Assembly: GCA_002308515.1 (NCBI GenBank)
Contig: DBVN01000013.1
Span: forward strand, 1,169-16,108
DNA: 14,940 nucleotides
Direction of reading: 5' to 3'
From: Verrucomicrobia bacterium UBA1263
Lineage (GTDB): Bacteria > Verrucomicrobiota > Verrucomicrobiia > Limisphaerales > UBA1412
Shown in pieces: positions 1 to 6,596 of the stretch (within the stretch, counting starts at the first letter, position 1; each line of letters opens with the position of its first letter). The position numbers and the translations under genes were made by a program. Under the pieces are notes generated by a model. It was not told the origin of the DNA, did not search any database, and worked only from the letters and a program-made list of their open reading frames with translations.

Positions 1-1
1 C

Positions 2-1222
2 GGCGGCCGCGGCGGACATAATTTGAACGGTCTGTGCGGGGAAAAGGTAGTCGCGCTGTGCGATGTGGATGAAGCCCGCAGCGCGGATCAGAGGAAACGC
101 TTTGAAAAGGTGCCTTTCTATCAAGATTACCGGGTGATGCTGGACAAGCATGAAAAGGAGATCGACGCGGTGGCGGTCTCGACCCCGGATCATACGCACG
201 CGGTCATCCTGAAAAACGCGATGCAGCGGGGCAAGCATGTGTTCAGCGAGAAACCGCTGGCGCATTCCATCCATGAGGTGCGCGCGCTGGATCGTCTGGC
301 TTGCGAGAGCAAGGTTGTGACCCAGGCGGGCAATCAGGGCCGCTCTTATGACAGCATCCGTGTCTTCAGAGAATGGCTGGAGGACGGAGTGATCGGCCAG
401 GTGCAGGAAGCGCGTCTGATGTGCAACAGCAGCTACTCCTTTATCTCCCGGCTGGGCGAGCTGAAAGAGAAGCACGAAGTGCCCAAGACCCTGGACTGGG
501 ATCTGTGGCTGGGCGGCGCGGCTGCCCGCGATTATCATCCGCTGTACGTTCCGGGTGTGTGGAGATTCTGGCGCGATTTCGGAGAGGGCGTTCTGGGCGA
601 CTGGATCTGCCATATCGCCGATCCGCTGTTCTACGCGCTGGCTCTGGATTATCCCAGCACGATCACGGCGCGTCCGGTGGATTATGACCCGAAGAAGTAC
701 GCGCAGGTCTTTCCGGTCTCCAGCGAGATCGAGTTCGAGTTCAAGGTCGGCGGCCGCGAGAAGCCGCTCAAGGTGACCTGGTACGAAGGCAAGTGCCGTC
801 CTCCGCGTCCGGCGGGTTTTGAGGATACCAGCAAGAAGTTCCCCGGCATCGGACCGGAATTCTTCGAGATGGGCGGTCACATCATCGGCGACAAAGGCGA
901 TATCCTTTACGGTTCCCATGGCGCGACCGGTGTGAAGGTGCTGGACGAAGAGAAGATGAAGAGTCTCTCACAGGAACCGACCCGTATCCCGAAATCTCCC
1001 GGCTATCATCAGGAGTGGATCAATGCCTGTAAAGGCGAAGGCACTGCCGAGTCACCCTTCAGCTACTGCGGCAAGCTCACCGAAGTGGGACTGCTGGGCT
1101 GCATAGCGATGCTCTTCCCCGGTGAGAAACTGGAATGGGACGGCAGACTATGCAAGTTCACCAATAATGAAAAGGCTAACGAATATCTGAACCCGCCCGC
1201 CCGCAAAGGCTGGGAAGTGTAG
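2..1222 (+). CDS. Gfo/Idh/MocA family oxidoreductase, 5'-truncated by the window edge
   Basis: NAD(P)-dependent oxidoreductase of the Gfo/Idh/MocA family, which typically oxidises or reduces sugars, inositols or sugar derivatives. The frame is open to the first bases of the window and translates as GGRGGHNLNGL before any start codon. That matches the glycine-rich end of the Rossmann dinucleotide-binding motif, so the TTG at 23 is not the true start and only the extreme N-terminus (and any export signal) is missing. The family's SEKP motif with its catalytic-type lysine is at 245-256 (Lys codon 251-253). The GDWICHIAD segment in the C-terminal half matches the conserved Asp/His region. The end, NEYLNPPARKGWEV, is typical of PVC-group members. 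The substrate cannot be told. A strong terminator follows 21 bases after the stop, and an exported glycoside hydrolase lies next, so a role in catabolism of a released sugar is plausible inference. The family call is firm. Confidence 0.93.
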   Translation, partial: GGRGGHNLNGLCGEKVVALCDVDEARSADQRKRFEKVPFYQDYRVMLDKHEKEIDAVAVSTPDHTHAVILKNAMQRGKHVFSEKPLAHSIHEVRALDRLACESKVVTQAGNQGRSYDSIRVFREWLEDGVIGQVQEARLMCNSSYSFISRLGELKEKHEVPKTLDWDLWLGGAAARDYHPLYVPGVWRFWRDFGEGVLGDWICHIADPLFYALALDYPSTITARPVDYDPKKYAQVFPVSSEIEFEFKVGGREKPLKVTWYEGKCRPPRPAGFEDTSKKFPGIGPEFFEMGGHIIGDKGDILYGSHGATGVKVLDEEKMKSLSQEPTRIPKSPGYHQEWINACKGEGTAESPFSYCGKLTEVGLLGCIAMLFPGEKLEWDGRLCKFTNNEKANEYLNPPARKGWEV

Positions 1223-1243
1223 CTCTTATTTAAATATTTCCGA

Positions 1244-1275
1244 GAAACCTCACACAGAAACGGTGTGAGGTTTTT
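1244..1275 (+). terminator. Rho-independent terminator after the oxidoreductase gene
   Basis: A perfect inverted repeat, AACCTCACAC (1246-1255) and GTGTGAGGTT (1263-1272), flanks a 7-base loop. An A-T pair and a G-T wobble can extend it, and it runs into five Ts at 1271-1275. This is a textbook intrinsic terminator. Its T tract ends exactly where the first in-frame ATG of the next gene (1276) begins, leaving no room for a promoter between terminator and gene. Confidence 0.88.
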
Positions 1276-1277
1276 AT

Positions 1278-1281
1278 GAGG
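1278..1281 (+). promoter_or_regulatory. Ribosome binding site choosing the GH106 start
   Basis: GAGG at 1278-1281 lies six bases before the ATG at 1288. The alternative ATG at 1276 would start on the terminator's T tract, and it lies so that GAGG is inside the coding sequence. The spacing favours 1288 as the real start, which shortens the longest reading frame by four residues. Confidence 0.6.
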
Positions 1282-1287
1282 TCAGAT

Positions 1288-3840
1288 ATGAAACAGGACA
1301 GGACGATCATGGGCATACGAAAGGGTGTGCTCGCGCTGGCGGCGCTTTTCTGCTGGATGATGGCTGCCGCTTATTCCTTTACCGCCACAGAGAAACCGTG
1401 GACTTACTGGTGGTGGATGGGCAGTTCCGTCAAGGAGGCGGACATCACCGAACAACTGGAGGGGATGAGCCGCGCCGGTCTGGGCGGTGTGCATATCATC
1501 CCGATCTACGGTGAGAAAGGGGATGAGGCCAATTACATCCCGTACCTGTCCGAACGCTGGATGGAAGTCCTGAGCCACACGATCAGGGAAGCCGACCGTC
1601 TGGGAATGGGCGTGGATATGACGATGGGGACCGGTTGGCCGTTTGGCGGACCGGACATCCCGGAGGAATTCCGCGCGCAGCGGTTCAGGATCGAGCAAGG
1701 TGAGTTCAAGATCACGCCCACGGGTCAAAAGGTCAAACGCGCGGCACCCGGAGCGGAAGGGTTCGTGCTGGATCCGTTCAGCCGGGAGGCGATCGAGTTT
1801 TACGCTCAGCGGTTCCGTGACGCGCTCGCGCCATTGGAACAGAGACCCCGCGCTTTTTACGATGATTCCTACGAGGTCTATGGAGCCAACTGCACACGGG
1901 ATTTTCTGGAACAGTTTCGCACGCTGCGCGGTTATGATTTGAAGGACTATCAGGGCTGTTTGGATCCGAAGTCGTCCGATCCCGCGGCTTCGCGCGTGGT
2001 GTGCGATTACTGCGAGACGATCTCCGATCTGATCCGGGACAGATTTGCGGCTCGGTGGGTCGAGCTGTGCCATCAGATGGGTGTTACCACGACACGCTAT
2101 GAGGCACACGGTTCGCCGGGAAACCTGCTGGACTTGTACGCACTGGCCGATATACCCGAAACGGAATCTTTCGGTGCCAGCACTTTCAAGATACCCGGTC
2201 TGCGCCATGACCCGAAATACGAACCGGCGCGCTTCGGGCACCCGGATCCGCTGGTCATGAAGTTTGCCTCGTCCGCGGCGCACGTCACGGGCAAGTCACT
2301 TGTTTCCAGTGAATCCACGACCTGGCTGGGGGATCATTTTTCCGTGTCGCTTTCCCAGATCAAACCGCAGATAGACGAGCTTTTCACAGCGGGCATCAAT
2401 CACATCTTTTTCCATGGGACGACCTACTCGCCTTACTGGAAAGATTTTCCCGGACGGCTTTTCTACGCCTCCACGCACTATGGCCACACCTCGCACTTTT
2501 TTGAGGAACTGCCGGCGCTGACGGCCTACATCGCCGAGTGCCAGCACATCCTCCAGCAGTCGGAGCCCGACAATGATATCCTGATCTATTTCCCCATTTA
2601 TGACATCTGGTCGCAGACCGGCCGCGCGGAAGTGATCCGAATGCTGGATGTACATTACCTCGCGGATGGTCTCTACACTGTCCCGTTTGGAACGCTGGCC
2701 CGTTCGCTTTGGTCGCGCGGATATACCTTCGACTACATTTCCGATCAGATGCTGAAGGAACGCGCGCCGCGCCGTGGTCAGGTCGTCCTCGTGCCGCCGA
2801 TGGTCCACATCCCGCATCAAACGATGGAAGCGCTGCTGGCCCTGGCGGAGAAGGGGACGCCCGTTATTTTCATGGACGATCTGCCAGGTGACGTTCCGGG
2901 ATTGTTCCAGCACAAGGAACGCCGTCAGCGTCTGTTCCAGATCGAGGAGGCACTGCGCCCCATGAGTTACAGCTGCGGCGGTTCACAGGAGGTTTTGACA
3001 TATACGCTGGAACGTCTGGGCATCCGCCCGGAACCGTTCAAGGCGAACGGGATCGACTTTATCCGCAAGAAATACGACGGCAAAACGATCTATTTTCTGG
3101 CGAATCTCTCTGACCGCTCCGGCGACTGCTGGGTGCCGTGCAAGTCCAGAAAGATCACCCTGTTTGATCCGGCAGCGCAAACGAGAGGCACAGCTCAAAC
3201 ACGACGCGTGAACGGCCAGACCGAGTTCCATCTCCAGCTCGCGCCCGGTCAAAGCATCTTCGTTTTTTGCGGAACAGATTCGGAAGCGGATTACCCTGTT
3301 TATCAGCTCCAGGCCGATGGCATCGTCACACTGGACGGAGATTGGCGGCTGAGCTGGAAAAGCGGTGTGCCGAAGATCGGGGAAGAACGGCTTTTTGAAA
3401 CAGGCAAAAGCTGGACGGAGCTGGGAGAGTCTTACGATATCTTCAGCGGCAAGCTGATCTACTCACGGACGTTCTCGCTCACGCCGGAACAGCTCCGGGG
3501 ACACTGGCGGCTGGACTTGGGCGATGTCCGCGAAACGGCTCGCGTGACCCTGAACGGGACGACCCTGCCGCTGCTGTGGCATATCCCGTTTGCTGTCACG
3601 CTGCCCGATGGACTGCTCCGCGCGGAGAACACGCTGGAGATCGAAGTCACCAATCTTTCTTACAACCGGATCATTGACATGGACCGCCGGAAGGTGCCTT
3701 GGAAGAATTTCCACGAGATCAATTTCGTCAACATCCAGTATAAGAATTTTGACGCTTCGGGCGACAAGCCGCTGGATTCCGGCTTGCTTTCCGTGCCCAA
3801 ACTGATCCCCGTCCGGCTTGAAAACAGCCGGCGGAAATAA
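1288..3840 (+). CDS. Exported glycoside hydrolase, GH106-type (probable alpha-L-rhamnosidase)
   Basis: Probable extracytoplasmic enzyme releasing terminal L-rhamnose from plant or bacterial polysaccharides. The product is 850 residues from the ATG at 1288; an ATG at 1276 would add four. A signal peptide is visible: basic n-region to Arg11-Lys12, hydrophobic core at about 13-30. The mature N-terminus starts with PWTYWWWMGSSV, then SRAGLGGVHIIPIYG and GMGVDMTMGTGWPFGGP. This order, followed by FYDDSYEVYG (Glu196) and VSSESTTWLG (Glu342), is what I recognise in GH106 (Pfam Glyco_hydro_106). The acidic residues in the last two motifs are candidate active-site groups by resemblance only. Residues about 672-850 form a galactose-binding-like beta-sandwich beginning near LDGDWRLSW. 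At 850 residues it is shorter than many GH106 enzymes (about 900-1200) but appears intact. It lies 40 bases before mutS. Family call good; substrate is inference, and annotation may read only 'glycosyl hydrolase'. Confidence 0.82.
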   Translation: MKQDRTIMGIRKGVLALAALFCWMMAAAYSFTATEKPWTYWWWMGSSVKEADITEQLEGMSRAGLGGVHIIPIYGEKGDEANYIPYLSERWMEVLSHTIREADRLGMGVDMTMGTGWPFGGPDIPEEFRAQRFRIEQGEFKITPTGQKVKRAAPGAEGFVLDPFSREAIEFYAQRFRDALAPLEQRPRAFYDDSYEVYGANCTRDFLEQFRTLRGYDLKDYQGCLDPKSSDPAASRVVCDYCETISDLIRDRFAARWVELCHQMGVTTTRYEAHGSPGNLLDLYALADIPETESFGASTFKIPGLRHDPKYEPARFGHPDPLVMKFASSAAHVTGKSLVSSESTTWLGDHFSVSLSQIKPQIDELFTAGINHIFFHGTTYSPYWKDFPGRLFYASTHYGHTSHFFEELPALTAYIAECQHILQQSEPDNDILIYFPIYDIWSQTGRAEVIRMLDVHYLADGLYTVPFGTLARSLWSRGYTFDYISDQMLKERAPRRGQVVLVPPMVHIPHQTMEALLALAEKGTPVIFMDDLPGDVPGLFQHKERRQRLFQIEEALRPMSYSCGGSQEVLTYTLERLGIRPEPFKANGIDFIRKKYDGKTIYFLANLSDRSGDCWVPCKSRKITLFDPAAQTRGTAQTRRVNGQTEFHLQLAPGQSIFVFCGTDSEADYPVYQLQADGIVTLDGDWRLSWKSGVPKIGEERLFETGKSWTELGESYDIFSGKLIYSRTFSLTPEQLRGHWRLDLGDVRETARVTLNGTTLPLLWHIPFAVTLPDGLLRAENTLEIEVTNLSYNRIIDMDRRKVPWKNFHEINFVNIQYKNFDASGDKPLDSGLLSVPKLIPVRLENSRRK

Positions 3841-3880
3841 TGCTTTTTTTTGGCGGCAAAAAAGGTATACTTGAAGGCGG

Positions 3881-6445
3881 ATGAGCAGCAGCGGCAACTC
3901 AGTTAAATTGACCCCCATGATGACGCAGTATCGGAGAATCAAATCCGAACTGCCGAAGGACGCGTTGTTGATGTTCCGGCTGGGGGATTTTTATGAGATG
4001 TTTTTCGAGGACGCTCTGGAAGCTTCGCAGATCCTCAATATCGCTCTGACCAAGCGGGGAACTTATCCCATGTGCGGCATCCCGTACCACGCGGCCGAGG
4101 GGTACCTTTCCAAGCTGCTGGAGGCCGGCCGCAAGGTGGCCATCTGCGACCAGATGGAAGATCCCAAGCCGGGACATCTGGTCAAGCGGGAAGTGACGCA
4201 GATCCTCAGTCCCGGTACCCATTTTGATGAACGGGTCCTGAACGCGGAGCGGAACAACTTTCTGGCCGCCATCTATCCATACAAACAATGCTATGGACTG
4301 GCGCTGGCCGATCTGACCACAGGCGATTTTTTTGTCACGGAAGTGCCGACTATGCCTGTTCTAATGGCCGAGCTGGAACGTCAGCGTCCGGCGGAGATCG
4401 TCATTCCGTCGGAGGAAGACGAGCTGAGACGCTCACTGGTCCCGGCTTTTCCGCACCTGGCCTTATATGAGGACTGGGTGTTTGCTCCCGAAACCAGTTT
4501 CTACACACTGAAAGATCACTTCAAGGTCGCCTCGCTGGATGGCTTTGGTCTGCGTGACCGTACAGCGGCGATCGGTGCCGCGGGCGCGGTGATCCACTAT
4601 CTGGAACAGCATCTGCGTCGGGATGTAGGTCAACTCTCGCGCATCTGTTTTTATGAGCGGACGGACTATCTGGCGCTGGATGCCAACACGCTGCGGAATC
4701 TGGAAATACTGGAACCGCTGAACCGCAACACGCCGATGATCCATTCCCTGTTCGGCGTGATGAACAAGACCTGCACACCGATGGGAGCCCGCAAACTGCG
4801 TGGATGGCTGTCGCAGCCGCTGGCCGATGTGGCCTCCATCACGGAACGTCAGCAGGCAGTCCGCTGCTGGCTGGATCATACCGATGACTTAGAGACATTT
4901 CGCGCGAAGCTGACAGTCGTGCGTGATCTGGAGCGCATCCTGACACGCCTGACGACCGTCTCCGGCAATGCCCGTGATATGCTGGCGCTGAGTCAGGCGC
5001 TGGAACAGCTGCCGGCGCTCAAAGAGATCATTTCCGGATTGCGAGAAGACTCTGTTTTGTTCCAAAAACTCGTGGAAAAGATCGTGCTTCTGCCGGAGCT
5101 GGTGACTCTGATCCAAAGCCAGATCGTGGATGAACCGCCCATCTCCACCAAAGAAGGCGGACTTATCCGGCCGGGCGCGGACGCTCAGCTGGATGAACTG
5201 CGGGAGATCATGCACGGTGGCAAGAACTGGATCGCGCGGATGCAGCAGGAGGAGATCGAGCGCACCGGCATCCCCAGTCTGAAAGTACGCTTCAATTCCG
5301 TTTTCGGTTACTACATCGAGGTGACCAAAACGCATCTGGATAAAGTGCCTGATACCTATATCCGCAAACAGACCATCGTCAACGGTGAACGCTTTATCAC
5401 GCCGGAGCTAAAAGAGTGGGAAAGCAAGATCCTCGGTGCGGAGGAACGGGTCAAACGGATCGAGTACGAGCTGTTTGTAAAACTCCGTGAGCAGGTGACG
5501 GCCCAGCTGACAGTCATCCAGCAGAACGCGCAGGCGCTGGCCGAGCTGGATGTGCTGGCCTGCTTCGCGCAGCTGGCTCAGCTTTACGGTTACGTCTGCC
5601 CGGTCGTTCAGGATGAAGGCATCCTCTTCATCAAAGACGGCCGTCATCCGGTCCTGGAACAGACACTTCAATCGGGACGGTTCGTTTCCAACGATACCGA
5701 CCTGGATCCCGCGCGGAAACAGATCGGGATCATCACAGGCCCTAACATGGCCGGCAAAAGCACTTACATCCGCCAGACCGCTTTGCTGACACTGATGGCG
5801 CAGACAGGCTCATTCATCCCGGCAAAGGAAGCGCGCGTGGATATCGTGGATCGCATCTTTACCCGTATCGGCGCCAGTGATGACATTGCCCGCGGACAGT
5901 CCACCTTCATGGTGGAAATGAGCGAAACGGCATCCATTTTGAACAACGCCACCTCCCGCAGTCTGGTCATCCTGGACGAGATCGGCCGCGGAACCAGCAC
6001 CTTTGACGGGCTGAGTCTGGCCTGGAGCATCGCTGAATATCTGCACAATCAATGCGGAGCCAAAACACTTTTCGCGACACACTATCACGAACTGACAGAG
6101 CTGGAATCACGGCTGGAACGTGTTTACAATCTGAATGTGTGCGTCCGGGAATGGAATGACGAGATCGTTTTTATCCATAAGATCATTCCCGGCGCGGCGG
6201 ATAAAAGCTACGGCATCCATGTCGCTCGTCTGGCCGGAATACCATCCTCCGTTTTGAACCGGGCGATAGAGGTCCTGCGCAATCTGGAAGAAACGGAACT
6301 GGATCCTCTGGGTGCGGAAGGATCCTCCCGTGAGGACGATATGCCTGAAGAAAAGAAATCGTCCCGGACGACCGCCAAGCGGCAAAAGCTTCGTAACCTG
6401 CCTGATCCGAATCAATTGGATCTTTTCTCCCAGCTGGGGCTTTAG
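3881..6445 (+). CDS. mutS: DNA mismatch repair protein MutS
   Basis: Cytosolic mismatch-recognition ATPase that starts methyl-independent or methyl-directed mismatch repair with MutL. It is 854 residues, the usual length. The mismatch-reading GDFYEMFFEDA motif places Phe37-x-Glu39 in the same arrangement as the Phe-x-Glu wedge of other MutS proteins. Connector, lever and clamp domains fill roughly 125-570. The ATPase domain has the Walker A GPNMAGKST (620-628), Walker B LVILDEIGRG (Asp699-Glu700) and the downstream FATHYHELTELE segment. The last ten residues contain QLDLF (845-849), a canonical beta-clamp-binding pentapeptide, after a charged, probably flexible linker. The ATG at 3881 is preceded by AAGG with a short spacing; the later ATGs at 3917 and 3920 lack a ribosome binding site. 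It sits between carbohydrate genes on the same strand, with no mutL in view. Very sure. Confidence 0.98.
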   Translation: MSSSGNSVKLTPMMTQYRRIKSELPKDALLMFRLGDFYEMFFEDALEASQILNIALTKRGTYPMCGIPYHAAEGYLSKLLEAGRKVAICDQMEDPKPGHLVKREVTQILSPGTHFDERVLNAERNNFLAAIYPYKQCYGLALADLTTGDFFVTEVPTMPVLMAELERQRPAEIVIPSEEDELRRSLVPAFPHLALYEDWVFAPETSFYTLKDHFKVASLDGFGLRDRTAAIGAAGAVIHYLEQHLRRDVGQLSRICFYERTDYLALDANTLRNLEILEPLNRNTPMIHSLFGVMNKTCTPMGARKLRGWLSQPLADVASITERQQAVRCWLDHTDDLETFRAKLTVVRDLERILTRLTTVSGNARDMLALSQALEQLPALKEIISGLREDSVLFQKLVEKIVLLPELVTLIQSQIVDEPPISTKEGGLIRPGADAQLDELREIMHGGKNWIARMQQEEIERTGIPSLKVRFNSVFGYYIEVTKTHLDKVPDTYIRKQTIVNGERFITPELKEWESKILGAEERVKRIEYELFVKLREQVTAQLTVIQQNAQALAELDVLACFAQLAQLYGYVCPVVQDEGILFIKDGRHPVLEQTLQSGRFVSNDTDLDPARKQIGIITGPNMAGKSTYIRQTALLTLMAQTGSFIPAKEARVDIVDRIFTRIGASDDIARGQSTFMVEMSETASILNNATSRSLVILDEIGRGTSTFDGLSLAWSIAEYLHNQCGAKTLFATHYHELTELESRLERVYNLNVCVREWNDEIVFIHKIIPGAADKSYGIHVARLAGIPSSVLNRAIEVLRNLEETELDPLGAEGSSREDDMPEEKKSSRTTAKRQKLRNLPDPNQLDLFSQLGL

Positions 6446-6596
6446 GAAAAACTTTCGCAACTTTTTTCTTCATGTCGTGTTTGTATTATAGGATTGCGAA
6501 ACCGTATTCCTGCGCTATTTTGATATGGGTATCAGGGTCATGCGGCCCTGATAACCTTTCTGGAAGCGTGTTAAATATAACTGATATAGAGGGTTT
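6446..6596. other. Intergenic stretch between mutS and the secreted-protein unit
   Basis: These 151 bases are AT-rich compared with the flanking genes and hold no credible reading frame. They contain the stem-loop at 6527-6561. Upstream of it is a weak promoter-like pair, TTGCGA (6494-6499) and TATTTT (6516-6521), with a 16-base spacer; downstream is a TATAAC (6576-6581) without a good -35 partner. Some promoter for the following gene pair is expected here, but I cannot place it with confidence. Confidence 0.5.
6527..6561 (+). terminator. Stem-loop after mutS, possible terminator or leader hairpin
   Basis: TATCAGGG (6530-6537) and CCCTGATA (6546-6553) form a perfect 8-bp stem around an 8-base loop. 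Two further G-C pairs (6527-6528 with 6555-6556) sit beyond one mismatch. The following tract TTTCT is short, so termination of mutS transcripts is possible but not certain. It lies 82 bases after the mutS stop and 36 bases before the next start, so it could instead form the 5' leader hairpin of the next transcript. Confidence 0.5.

Noticed and set aside
23..25. TTG as the start codon of the oxidoreductase
   Set aside because: The preceding in-frame codons give GGRGGHN, part of the conserved dinucleotide-binding motif, so the gene starts outside the window.
1282..2283. - strand open frame (333 codons) opposite the GH106 gene
   Set aside because: It is rich in Arg and His as mirrored frames are, has no domain, and the opposite strand encodes a convincing exported hydrolase.
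3813..3851. Possible terminator between the GH106 gene and mutS (CCGGCT/AGCCGG, then eight Ts)
   Set aside because: The 6-bp stem lies inside the coding end and is 12 bases away from the T run at 3844-3851, so it does not form a canonical terminator.
3866..3871. TATACT as a -10 box for mutS, ten bases before its ATG
   Set aside because: There is no acceptable -35 at the right spacing, and the transcript would be almost leaderless; not enough to annotate.
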